This document shows positions 38,435 to 47,895 of a stretch of DNA of 64,000 nucleotides, piece by piece. Each line of letters begins with the position of its first letter. Within the stretch, counting starts at the first letter, position 1. The stretch is from Myxococcales bacterium (GTDB lineage: Bacteria; Myxococcota_A; UBA9042). The position numbers and the translations under genes were made by a program. The DNA is taken from contig SHZD01000002.1 in NCBI GenBank assembly GCA_009692465.1, positions 1 through 64,000 on the forward strand. The letters run 5' to 3'. The notes beneath the pieces were generated by a model. The model was not told where the DNA came from. It did no database searches and worked only from the letters and a program-made list of their open reading frames with translations.

Positions 38435-38635
38435 GAGGGTGTTTATATTCATTGCGGAAGCGAGCGGAAACAGGCGCCCGCAAGGCGAGGCGGAGGCACT
38501 CTGACGACTGAGGCGCACTTGTGGTGCGTCGCAAGGAGGAAGAGGGCTGACAACAAAGCATGGCGGGGTCGATGAGTCCAGCGAACTCATCGACGGGTTA
38601 CGCGCCGCAGGCGTTTGAAGATAAACACCCTCTTA
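38433..38635. mobile_element. MITE-like element family E
   Basis: TAGAGGGTGTTTATATTCA...TGAAGATAAACACCCTCTTA terminal inverted repeats; abuts family C at a shared TA. Confidence 0.75.
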
Positions 38636-38802
38636 GAGCATCCCCGCCGTGATCTCGCCGCCGTGCCACTCCACCGCGGACTAGCTTGAACTGAGCGCCT
38701 AGCTGCGTGCCACCACGACGATCAGGAATAGAACGACTCACTTGCGTGCTGTGTACCGGCCCGCCTAAGCCGCCCATTGTGGTCGCATGGTCTAGGAGCA
38801 TG

Positions 38803-39009
38803 TTAGGAGCATGTCGGAGTGTTCCGACTCGCTCCTAGCGCCGTCTGGCTAGACGGCGGCAACTGTCTGAAACTGCACGGATTCACTCCGGGCAGTTCTT
38901 GGACAGTTGAGAAAATCTGAGAAGCTAGGAGACTGTTGGATCGCAATGGATTCATTGTGTATAACCGCAAAGATATTTAATAACCGATTGATTTCCGACA
39001 GGCTCCTAG
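38803..39009 (-). mobile_element. MITE-like element family A, copy 4
   Basis: TTAGGAGCATGTCGG...CCGACAGGCTCCTAG; preceded by a partial terminus duplication (ctaggagcatgttaggagcatg). Confidence 0.87.
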
Positions 39010-39116
39010 GCATCGCGCCTGCCCGTACTCGACTGTTGGGCTGCCAAAAATGAACCGTGCTCGGGCCCTGCGCGTCGCTATCGGACCGCAGTACCGCGCG
39101 GCGACCGGAGTTGTCC

Positions 39117-39881
39117 ATGCCTGCGCCCGTAGCGAAGGGTTTTCTAGCCCGAAATTGGTGGACGATGCTCGGCATCGCGCTGGTCGCCAATGTGGTCTTG
39201 GTGGCGACCATCTTGGCCGAACCTGATCGGTCGCGCACCCCTAGAATTGCACAAGAAAGTGGTGAGTCGACGGCTGCCGGCGCATCGGAGGCAGAGCTGG
39301 CTGCGCCAACCACCAGCCATTCGCCCCAAACGGGCACGCCGGAGCCAGATCTGCGGCTGCCTGGTTACCTGCCGCCACTCAAGGGCATGCCTGCGCCGCA
39401 AGCTGTCGCGCAACCAGCGCAGCCTGCGCCTCAAGAGCCCAACGTCAGTCCATCCTTGCCGGCGCCCAGTCCCCAATTGCAGACCGGCATGGCGATGGTC
39501 GACGAGTTGACCGTGCGCTTGAACGCACACCTGGATCGCATCGACGCGGCGACGGACAAGACCGCCGCGCTCGAGGAACTCAATCGGGACTTCAACGAGA
39601 TCGCGCGCAGTCTAGGCTCCCGGATGCAACAACTGCAGCTCGAAAAATGGCCCAATGAGGACCAGCAGCGGCTGCGCACGTACGCCGAGACCAAATTAAT
39701 GCCGACCATTGAGCGCATGCAGCGCCTGACCAATCTGCTTGGAGTGAGCGACGAGGACACGGTGGAGCACGGTAATCCCCTCGAGGAGCAGTTGGATGGC
39801 ACCCCTGCCGATGCCGAAGAATCAGAGCCGGTACAGGCTCCGCTGGTGCCGATCGACCCCGCGCCGGCCGTGGATCGCTAG
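39117..39881 (+). CDS. Hypothetical single-pass membrane protein
   Basis: 'MPAPVAKGFLARNWWTMLGIALVANVVLVATILAEP', Pro-rich linker, helical C-terminus. Confidence 0.6.
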   Translation: MPAPVAKGFLARNWWTMLGIALVANVVLVATILAEPDRSRTPRIAQESGESTAAGASEAELAAPTTSHSPQTGTPEPDLRLPGYLPPLKGMPAPQAVAQPAQPAPQEPNVSPSLPAPSPQLQTGMAMVDELTVRLNAHLDRIDAATDKTAALEELNRDFNEIARSLGSRMQQLQLEKWPNEDQQRLRTYAETKLMPTIERMQRLTNLLGVSDEDTVEHGNPLEEQLDGTPADAEESEPVQAPLVPIDPAPAVDR

Positions 39882-40035
39882 CTCGCCCCGCCGGGTTGGC
39901 CAATTGGACCCTGAACTGTTAGCGCAGTGCTTGTCTGCCGATTATCGCCAAGCAGCGCACGCATCTGCCGCCAGACCACTCACTTGACACCTCCGGCAGC
40001 ACCGCGCTAAGTCCGGTTGGCGCCGCAGCAATCGG

Positions 40036-42507
40036 TTGGACCCCGCCGAATGCACGCGCCTGAGGTTTGCCCTGTCCTCGCCCACACTTGGTCTTCGCCC
40101 ATTGGCGCTGAGCGTGCTCCTGCTGTCGTTGGCGGCGCTGGCCCTTGAGCTGCTGATTACGCGGATATTCTCAGCAACACTATATTATCACTATGCATTT
40201 TTGGTGTTGTCGCTGGCAATGCTCGGTCTGAGTGCCGGCGGTCTATGGGTGTACCTGCGCGATCCGCCCAAGCTGGGCTTGGGTCAGCGACTGGCCCACT
40301 TGGCCGTTGGATTTGCCCTATCGGCGGTGCTAGCCACCGGTCTGCACTTGTGGCTGCCGCACGGTTCGCTGCCCGAGGCGTTGCACTTGTTTGTCAACTA
40401 CGTGGCCTTTGCGGTGCCGTTTGGCTTTGCCGGCGCGTTTTTCGCCGATGCATTTGCCGAAAATCAACAGGCGATCGGCAAACTGTATGCCGCTGATTTG
40501 ATTGGCGCTGCGCTAGGGGCAGCGGCCGCGGCTGGCTTGCTGGCGGTGCTCGATGGCCCCAGCGCGGTCATCGCCGTCGCCTTGGTCGGCCTGCTGCCAG
40601 CCTTAATCTTGCCCGAGCGCCGGGCGTGGCCCAGTGGGGTTGCCGCCTTGCTTTTGGTCGGGCTGGCCCTAAATTTGACCTCGCCATGGTTTCGAATTCG
40701 TTGGGTAAAGGGTCGGCCATGGGCGATGCAGCAGACCACGCTCGAGCGTTGGAACGCGTTCAGCTACATTCAAGTCGAGGCCGAGCGCGCGCCCGGCTAC
40801 CCATCGTGGGGGGCCAAACCGCGGCCCACCGATCCTAAGGTCCGTTTTGTCAATTTGTCGATTGATGCGGGCGCCGGCACCTGGGCTGTTCAGCGCAGCG
40901 ACGACCGCACCGGTCTCAGCTATCTCGAAACCGACGTCGCCAACTTTGCCTACCACGCGCGGACGCCCGAAACCGTACTGACTATCGGCGTGGGCGGCGG
41001 TCGCGACATCGCCACTGCCCTCTATTTTGGCGCCAAACAAGTGACAGGCGTCGAGATCAACCCGATTTTTGACGAACTGCTGCGCACGCGTTTCGCTCAG
41101 TTCACCGGCCACCTCGCCACCGATCCGCGGGTGCGGGTGGTCATCGATGAAGGGCGTTCGTGGCTGCAAGCGTCCGGCCAGTCCTTTGATCTGATTCAAA
41201 TGTCGCTGGTCGACACCTGGGCGGCAACGGCGGCCGGGGCCTATGTGCTGTCGGAAAATACGCTTTACACCGTTGAAGCGATGCAGACATTTTTGCAGCA
41301 CCTGACGCCGAACGGCATGGTGGCCATTTCGCGTCACAGTTTCGTGCCGCCCAATCAATTGCTGCGAGTGGTGACCACTGCCCGCGAAGCGATGCGCCAA
41401 ATGGGGATCGCCGACTTTGGCGAGCGCGTCGCCGTGTTGCGCATGGAGCACCATCGCAACGAGGGCACCGGGGTGTGCCTGCTCAAGCGCAATCCATTTA
41501 CCGCCGGCGAAGTTGCGGCGCTGCGGCAGGCGGCGACGGCGATGGGCATGGAGGTCGTGTACCTGCCCCGCGAGCCAACCGCCGACACGTTGAGCGCGAA
41601 GATCTATCGCCAATTCATCCTGACCGCCGATCCGGCGCCGCTGTTGGCCGCTTACCCCTACGATCTGGAGCCGTCGACCGACGATTGGCCCTTCTTTTTC
41701 CACATTTCGCGCCTTGCGGACATCGTCAAGTCTGGATTCGGGTTTGCCAAAGTGGCGTCGCTGGGGCCGGCTCAAGAACAAAATATCCACGCCGTCGCGC
41801 TGCTATTTCAGGTTCTGGTCTTGGTGACGCTGCTGACGGCGGCGGTGATTCTGTGGCCGCTGCTGCGCGGGCTGCGCGCGAGAGGTCAAGCGAGCGGTCA
41901 CAATTCGGCACCCTTGCGCTGGCGATTGACCTATTTCGCCGCGCTCGGTGGCGGGTTCATGTTTGTCGAAGTGCCGTTAGTGCAACGCTTTGCCGTCTAC
42001 TTGGGCCACCCGATCTTGGCCTTGGCCGTGGTGTTGTCGGCGCTGCTGCTGTTTTGCGGACTGGGCGCGCTGTGGCTCGGTAGCGTTGCGGAACATCAAC
42101 TTGCGCGGCTGCGCATGCCGTTGCTGCTAGCGATTGCCGCCCTGACCATCGGCGGCGCTTTGGGGCTCGATTCGGCACTTGCGGCGGGTCGCGCTTTCCC
42201 GACTGCAGTGCGAATCGCCATTTCGGTCGCGCTTTTGGCCCCCGCTGGTTTGCTGCTCGGCACCGCGTTTCCCTTGGGAGTGCGCACCCTTTTGGGCGCG
42301 CGGCCGCACGAGTTGGCGTGGCACTGGGGGGTGAACGGCGCATGCGGAGTGCTCGGTTCGGTGGCAGTGATGGCGTTGGCCATTTACACCGGCTTTGCCG
42401 CGGCGCTGGTGCTGGGCGCGGCCATGTATTTGCTGGCGGCGTTGGCTATGCGCAGAGCGCTGGTTGGCGAATTACCCAGTAGTTCTCTAGATATCCCGCA
42501 GCAGTAG
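40036..42507 (+). CDS. Multi-pass membrane protein with spermidine synthase-like domain
   Basis: Many TM segments; 'TIGVGGGRDIATALYFGAKQVTGVEINPIFDELLR...VRVVIDEGRSWL...FDLIQMSLVDTWAA'. Confidence 0.82.
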   Translation: MDPAECTRLRFALSSPTLGLRPLALSVLLLSLAALALELLITRIFSATLYYHYAFLVLSLAMLGLSAGGLWVYLRDPPKLGLGQRLAHLAVGFALSAVLATGLHLWLPHGSLPEALHLFVNYVAFAVPFGFAGAFFADAFAENQQAIGKLYAADLIGAALGAAAAAGLLAVLDGPSAVIAVALVGLLPALILPERRAWPSGVAALLLVGLALNLTSPWFRIRWVKGRPWAMQQTTLERWNAFSYIQVEAERAPGYPSWGAKPRPTDPKVRFVNLSIDAGAGTWAVQRSDDRTGLSYLETDVANFAYHARTPETVLTIGVGGGRDIATALYFGAKQVTGVEINPIFDELLRTRFAQFTGHLATDPRVRVVIDEGRSWLQASGQSFDLIQMSLVDTWAATAAGAYVLSENTLYTVEAMQTFLQHLTPNGMVAISRHSFVPPNQLLRVVTTAREAMRQMGIADFGERVAVLRMEHHRNEGTGVCLLKRNPFTAGEVAALRQAATAMGMEVVYLPREPTADTLSAKIYRQFILTADPAPLLAAYPYDLEPSTDDWPFFFHISRLADIVKSGFGFAKVASLGPAQEQNIHAVALLFQVLVLVTLLTAAVILWPLLRGLRARGQASGHNSAPLRWRLTYFAALGGGFMFVEVPLVQRFAVYLGHPILALAVVLSALLLFCGLGALWLGSVAEHQLARLRMPLLLAIAALTIGGALGLDSALAAGRAFPTAVRIAISVALLAPAGLLLGTAFPLGVRTLLGARPHELAWHWGVNGACGVLGSVAVMALAIYTGFAAALVLGAAMYLLAALAMRRALVGELPSSSLDIPQQ

Positions 42508-42578
42508 TTCCGCGCGGTCGCCATTGCCCGACGCTGGTGAACCTGGGAACTCAGGTTGCGGCCGCTATCACTTCGGCT

Positions 42579-42785
42579 CTAGGAGCCTGTCGGAAATCAA
42601 TCGGTTGTGAAATGTCTATCAGGTTATAGACAATGAATCTAGTACGATCCAACGGGCTCCTAGCCAGTCAACTATTCTCAACTGTCCGAGAACTGCCCAG
42701 AGTGAATCCGTGCAGTTTCGGACAGTTGCCGCCGTCTAGCCAGACGGCGCTAGGAGCGAGTCGGAATTCTCCGACACGCTCCTAG
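42579..42785 (+). mobile_element. MITE-like element family A, copy 5
   Basis: CTAGGAGCCTGTCGGAAATC...CTCCGACACGCTCCTAG, 207 bp. Confidence 0.88.
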
Positions 42786-42846
42786 GCGCAGGCTGCACCA
42801 AGGCCCGGACAGTTCGTCAACCAAAGCAACAATTCCCAGCAGTTGC

Positions 42847-44133
42847 CTAGTGGCCCATTAGCGATTGGCACCAGGCAAGGTTTGCTTGAGCCAGACGCAG
42901 GCTTTCGCCGCGCTGGATCGCCTGCGCAAAAGCCGGCGCCGCTTGGTCACAGCGGCCCTCCCGCGCCCACAACACGCCCGCCACAAAGCTAGCTGGATAG
43001 GTCGGATCCGCCGCCACCATGGTCTGGATCAGCTCCAGCTTGCGCTCGACCCGCAGGCCGGCGTGGGCCTCAATGCGAAAACGCAGCAGCAGCGCTTGCA
43101 GGTCGGTGGCAAGGTGCGGAGCTTGCCGCACCCGCACGGCGAACTGCAAAAAGCGCGACTGAGCGAGCGCTTGCACCACCAGTTGGGCCGCCACAGTCAA
43201 GCCCTGCCCCTGTCCTTGCCCCTGTGAGTGCGCAGCAAGCCCAGAGTCCGCCAACAGCTTGATCAAGCCCGGCGCCAGCGCCTGCAGGGCAGCTGCCTGC
43301 GGATCCGCCATCCCATCACGAACTTGCACTTGCCGTAGCTGAGCGCCTGCGACCACTTGGCCAAAAATGTGAGCGACGTCGCGCCCCCAACGCACGGCCA
43401 TGGCCTGCACAGCTTGAACACCATGCAGTTCAGCGATGGTGCGCACCGTCTCTTCAATTTGACCTAGAATCTGCCGCGCTTGGCTGTCGTGTTGGACCTG
43501 TACCGTACCCATTTGCGCTTCGAGCGCCAGCCACTGGGCGACGTTCTTGCGCAAGCCAGCTTCTTGGCCGCGGGCTTGCTCGGTCTGCCGGCCGGCGTCA
43601 GCGGCGAGCAGTCGATCATCGCGCCGCACGATTTCATCCAGTTCGCGCTCGTCACTGTGCCAAAAGGTCAGCTGCAGTTGCGGCTGTAGCTCCCGTTTGA
43701 CCCCTGGTGCCACCGCGATCGCCAGCGCGCAAGTCGCCACCAACAGGGCCAATGTCGTCGCCACCAATCCGCGCGGAGGGATCAAGGCCGGCTCAATCAG
43801 ACCGTCGCTTGCGGCAGTTTGGGCACCGTCCGCTGGCGCTGCGTCTGCTGATTGCGCCCTTGCGGCGGCCGGCGGTTCCACTGGTCCAGCCGCAGTTCCA
43901 GTCTCAGCTCCAGCCGCAGTTCCAGTCCCAGCTCCAGTCTCGGCTCCAGTCTCGGCTCCAGTCTCAGCTCCAGTCCCAGCTCCAGTCTCGGCTCCAGTCT
44001 CGGCTCCAGTCTCGGCTCCAGTCTCAGCTCCAGTCTCAGCTCCAGTCCCAGCTTCAGCCACAGATTCACTTGCAGGTTCAGCCACAGGCGTCTGCGGCAA
44101 TTCGGGCTCTGGCGTCATCGGGTCGTCGGACAT
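42847..44133 (-). CDS. Single-pass membrane protein with (TGAE)n tandem region and helical C-terminal domain
   Basis: 'MSDDPMTPEPELPQTP...GTGAETGAETGAETGAETGAG...LVATTLALLVATCALAIAVAPG'. Confidence 0.65.
   Translation of the reverse strand: MSDDPMTPEPELPQTPVAEPASESVAEAGTGAETGAETGAETGAETGAETGAGTGAETGAETGAETGAGTGTAAGAETGTAAGPVEPPAAARAQSADAAPADGAQTAASDGLIEPALIPPRGLVATTLALLVATCALAIAVAPGVKRELQPQLQLTFWHSDERELDEIVRRDDRLLAADAGRQTEQARGQEAGLRKNVAQWLALEAQMGTVQVQHDSQARQILGQIEETVRTIAELHGVQAVQAMAVRWGRDVAHIFGQVVAGAQLRQVQVRDGMADPQAAALQALAPGLIKLLADSGLAAHSQGQGQGQGLTVAAQLVVQALAQSRFLQFAVRVRQAPHLATDLQALLLRFRIEAHAGLRVERKLELIQTMVAADPTYPASFVAGVLWAREGRCDQAAPAFAQAIQRGESLRLAQANLAWCQSLMGH
43893..44065. repeat. 12 bp-based tandem repeat encoding TGAE/TGAG
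   Basis: Repeated (gctccagtctcg/cagctccagtcc) units. Confidence 0.9.
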
Positions 44134-44801
44134 TGGGCCGCCAGCCAGCGTCGCATTTTGGCACTGGTCCATTTCTGCCCCGCAACAAAGCGCGCTCGCA
44201 CCTTGCCCTCGCTCAGCACCCACGTTTCGGGCAGTTTTTCGCTGCCAAACCGCACCCGCAACATCTTGTCGGCCTGACCAGATTGGCCTTGCGGATCGCG
44301 CAACCAACTGCCCGAGGGCGGCGCGATAGTTGCCAGCGTCCGCTGCAGCGTGGAGTCCGCTGCCGCCCACTCATCGTCGTACGACACCGCCACCACTTTG
44401 CAATTGCGGCCCTCGGCACTGTCGGCTAATGCCGCGATTTCAGGCAGTTCGTCGATGCACGGCGGGCACCACGAGGCCCAAAAATGCAGCAGCACCGTGT
44501 CGTGCTTGGCCAGCAATTCGCGCAGCGAGGTCGTTTTGGCTGCGGCAGCGCCGATCGGACGCAGTTCTAGCGCCACGTCGAGCTCGCCGGCCTGCAGCGG
44601 CCGGTCAAAAGTCTCCGCCCCAAGCTCGGAGGCTATGCGAACCGCGCGCGTGTGACTGGCGGCTGGTGTCACGACCCGCCACCCAACCAAGGCCATGGCA
44701 AGGACCACTAACCCAAAGCCTAAGCGCGTTCGATAGGCGGGCAACACTGCCGGTGTCAGCGACGGAGTGGATGGGGCTGCGGGTGAAGTCATCGTCGCCA
44801 A
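44115..44801 (-). CDS. TlpA/ResA-like thioredoxin-fold protein
   Basis: 'TVLLHFWASWCPPCIDELPEIAALADS...VVAVSYDDEW...LPETWVLSEGKVRARFVAGQKW'. Confidence 0.9.
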   Translation of the reverse strand: MATMTSPAAPSTPSLTPAVLPAYRTRLGFGLVVLAMALVGWRVVTPAASHTRAVRIASELGAETFDRPLQAGELDVALELRPIGAAAAKTTSLRELLAKHDTVLLHFWASWCPPCIDELPEIAALADSAEGRNCKVVAVSYDDEWAAADSTLQRTLATIAPPSGSWLRDPQGQSGQADKMLRVRFGSEKLPETWVLSEGKVRARFVAGQKWTSAKMRRWLAAQCPTTR

Positions 44802-45007
44802 AGGCTGTGGGTCGGCCTGCCGCCGATTTTGACCGGTTCTGCGCCTTACAGCAAGCGCCGCGTGGTGTTCAGATCCAGCTACTGAGCTTGAATGCTCCGC
44901 AATGTCACAGACTTTTCAGGCTGAGAGGCGCTCGTTGGCCGGCGCTACCCAACCGCACGTGAAACAGGCACCATCGCGGCCCGCCCACTCGAGGCGGCTG
45001 CGCAAAC

Positions 45008-46627
45008 ATGCAACGACATCAGGGGCGCACCGCCCGCCAAACCCGCATCGTAGCTACGATTGGCCGCGCCCCCGATGGCGACTGGCCGCCGTTTTTGAGC
45101 CAGCTGTGCGCGGCCGGCGCCGACGTCTTGCGCCTCAATTTCTCCCATGCCGATGCCGATTACGCCAAGGAACGCGTGGTGTTGCAATGGGCAAATCAAC
45201 CGACCCCCAACCTTGAAGCTCCGCGTGTCGCCACCATGGCCGACTTGCAGGGTCCCAAATGCCGCATCGGCGCTCTGGGCTCGGACGGCTTGACGCTGAT
45301 CGAAGGGGGTCTGGTTGCCCTAGTTGCCGATTCGGATTCAGACACCGCGATTGCCGCCACGGCCGCCATCGGCGTTGGCGTCATCGTGCCAGTCCCGCAA
45401 CCGACCGCCGGCTGTCTGATCAATGGGTTGCGCGCCTATTTGGCTGAACATCCCGATGAGCAGCCGACAATTCTGTTTGGCGACGGTGACTTGGTGGTTC
45501 AAGTGAGCCATTTGCTTGGCGACGCCGTGATCACCACCGTGGTCGCGGGGGGCGTCCTAGGGAGCAAGAAAGGGCTGACGGTGCGCGAGATCGATCTCGA
45601 TCTGGATCCGTTTCCTGAAAAGGACCAAAACGACCTGTTGTTTGCGCTGGATCACGCGGTCGATTTCGTCGCGCTGTCGTTTGTCCGCAGCCCCGCCGAC
45701 CTGCACCGGGTCCGCGCCTTTATCGACCTCAACCTGCGCGCTGGTCATCCGGCCCCGCGCTTAGTGGCGAAGATAGAAACGCTTGCCGCCGTCCACAACA
45801 TCGAACCCATCTTGCAGGCGGCCGACGGCATCATGGTTGCCCGCGGCGATTTGGGTTTGCAGCTTGGTTTTGACGAAGTGCCCGCGGTGCAAAAGTTTTT
45901 GGTCGATGCCGCCCGCCGCCATGGGCGTCCGTGCATTGTCGCTACCCAGATGCTCGAGTCGATGATCACGGCGACCCTGCCAACGCGTGCCGAAGCGACC
46001 GATGTTTTCAATGCGATTCTCGACGGCGGCGACGCGGTCATGCTGTCCGGCGAAACGTCGGTTGGGTCTCGGCCGTGTCTAGTGGTGCAAACTATGGACC
46101 AAATTGCGCGCAAAGCAGAGCAATTTCGTAGTGCTCAGCGCCATACCCGTCCATCGTTGGCGTTGCCGCCGGCGGAGAATTCGGGCCACGTCGAGCGCAT
46201 CAATGCCGAGTTTGCGCGCACGGCAGTTCAGTTTGCCGAAAGCCTACCGGCGTTCGCCATCGCTTGTTTTACCCGAACTGGCAATACGCCGGAACGCATT
46301 AGTCGCTTTCGCCCGCCGGTCCCGATCATGGCGTTTTGTGCCACCGAGCGCACCGCTCGCCAGAGCTTGTTGTACTGGGGAGTTCACCCCTTTGTTCTTC
46401 AAGGGTTTGATGCTAAACAGGATCGCATGGCCATGATGGTCCAACGCGCGCGCACGATCTTGCGCGAGCATTACCACATGGGTGCTGGCGATGCCTTGGT
46501 TCTGACCGCCGGGGTCGACTGGGTGCGCGGCGGCACTAACGTGCTGCAAGTGTTGATCGAAGACCACGCGGCTGCGGTGGTGGCTAGCGATCTGGTCAAC
46601 GGGGTTGGCGAGGCATCGCCGAATTAG
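45008..46627 (+). CDS. pyk: Pyruvate kinase
   Basis: 'RQTRIVATIGRAP...LRLNFSHAD...MVARGDLGLQLGFDEVPAVQKFLVDAARRHGRPCIVATQMLESMI...PTRAEATDVFNAILDGGDAVMLSGETSVG'. Confidence 0.95.
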   Translation: MQRHQGRTARQTRIVATIGRAPDGDWPPFLSQLCAAGADVLRLNFSHADADYAKERVVLQWANQPTPNLEAPRVATMADLQGPKCRIGALGSDGLTLIEGGLVALVADSDSDTAIAATAAIGVGVIVPVPQPTAGCLINGLRAYLAEHPDEQPTILFGDGDLVVQVSHLLGDAVITTVVAGGVLGSKKGLTVREIDLDLDPFPEKDQNDLLFALDHAVDFVALSFVRSPADLHRVRAFIDLNLRAGHPAPRLVAKIETLAAVHNIEPILQAADGIMVARGDLGLQLGFDEVPAVQKFLVDAARRHGRPCIVATQMLESMITATLPTRAEATDVFNAILDGGDAVMLSGETSVGSRPCLVVQTMDQIARKAEQFRSAQRHTRPSLALPPAENSGHVERINAEFARTAVQFAESLPAFAIACFTRTGNTPERISRFRPPVPIMAFCATERTARQSLLYWGVHPFVLQGFDAKQDRMAMMVQRARTILREHYHMGAGDALVLTAGVDWVRGGTNVLQVLIEDHAAAVVASDLVNGVGEASPN

Positions 46628-46755
46628 CGTTTGGCCACTCAAGGGTCCATTGCCCGCGCCAAAATCACCGCCGCCCCGCTTTGCTCTTGCCAACCCCACG
46701 TTTTCTCGCTACACCCAAGGCTAGCCTGCCAGTGTGCGGCCCCTCGGCAAGACGG

Positions 46756-47802
46756 ATGCACGTATCGCCTTTTTCGCTTCGCCGTCTCGCCTTGTTCGGG
46801 GCGATGTTGACCGGTTGGAGCGCTTGTTCGGACTCCAAAGCTGGGCCATCTGTCGGTTCAAAGGCAGTGGCCGCCGGCGACACCACAGGGACCGAGTCCG
46901 GCGACGGCATCGGCGGGGACGGCAGCGGCAATACTGGCAACGGCAACGGCGACAGCAGCGGTGGCTCTGGCTATTCGGCGCTCGACCCGGCGGTCAAGGG
47001 CAATTGGATGAAGCCGATTTTGGGCAATTGCATCAACGCCGAAGAGTGGTTGGTGTTGGCGCCACCCGAGACGCTAGTGCGCACGCTCATCGATCGCAAC
47101 GACTGCGGGCCCCATTCGTTGGCTAAAGTCGCCGGGACTATGAAGATCCTGCCCAATCAGATCCTCGAGCTGACGTTTCAGGATAAGGCCGCTTATCAAC
47201 AATGGAAACGCACCGCGGCGGTCCTCGATTCTGTGGTCGGCGTGCCCGAGCCGCAATTGGCGGACCCCAACTACAAGCGTGGCAAGCGCGGCCTGACGAT
47301 GCTCGCGTTCGTGCGCGGGACCACGGGCGGCCCCTTTGTGCGCAGTGACATCCATCAAACCGTTATCGAAAAGCCCAAACCTTTGGATACCAAGACCACC
47401 ACCAATGTCCAGCTTTTGATATCGCCGCCGCCCGATACTGCTCAAGATGGCCAGGCCTGCACGATGAGCGCGACCATTTCGGCCCAATACGAGCCGGGCG
47501 GCACCGAAAAGATCACCTACGGCAGCGAAAAACTGGACTTGCCGTGCCATTTTTCCGTCGACAAGAACACCGGTTGGCTGCGCATCGTCGCCGACGGCCA
47601 TGAGACTTCGCTGGCCTGGGACAAGCTATTTGAATCCAAAGGCTTGTGGAAAAAATACTCGAGCCAAGTGGGTCAATTGCTCTACGACAGCTTTCGGCCC
47701 AACTTGCTCCAACCGCCTGAACAGCGCGGGGTCTTAGTGTCGCTGGCAACGCTGGGCTGGTACTACGAATTCATCAACGAAGCGCCAACTTCGGTCAAGT
47801 AG
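46756..47802 (+). CDS. Putative lipoprotein of unknown function
   Basis: 'MHVSPFSLRRLALFGAMLTGWSACSD' lipobox-like. Confidence 0.65.
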   Translation: MHVSPFSLRRLALFGAMLTGWSACSDSKAGPSVGSKAVAAGDTTGTESGDGIGGDGSGNTGNGNGDSSGGSGYSALDPAVKGNWMKPILGNCINAEEWLVLAPPETLVRTLIDRNDCGPHSLAKVAGTMKILPNQILELTFQDKAAYQQWKRTAAVLDSVVGVPEPQLADPNYKRGKRGLTMLAFVRGTTGGPFVRSDIHQTVIEKPKPLDTKTTTNVQLLISPPPDTAQDGQACTMSATISAQYEPGGTEKITYGSEKLDLPCHFSVDKNTGWLRIVADGHETSLAWDKLFESKGLWKKYSSQVGQLLYDSFRPNLLQPPEQRGVLVSLATLGWYYEFINEAPTSVK

Positions 47803-47895
47803 AACGCCCGCGCAGTCCATACTGAGGGTCATCGCGGTCCGCGTAAGCGCCAAGTCGCGCTCCATAGCGTCTTGGTGGCTGAGTCGGCTAAACGG

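Noticed and set aside
40669-41790. 373 aa minus-strand ORF opposite the spermidine synthase-like gene
   Set aside because: Shadow ORF; plus-strand motifs are convincing.
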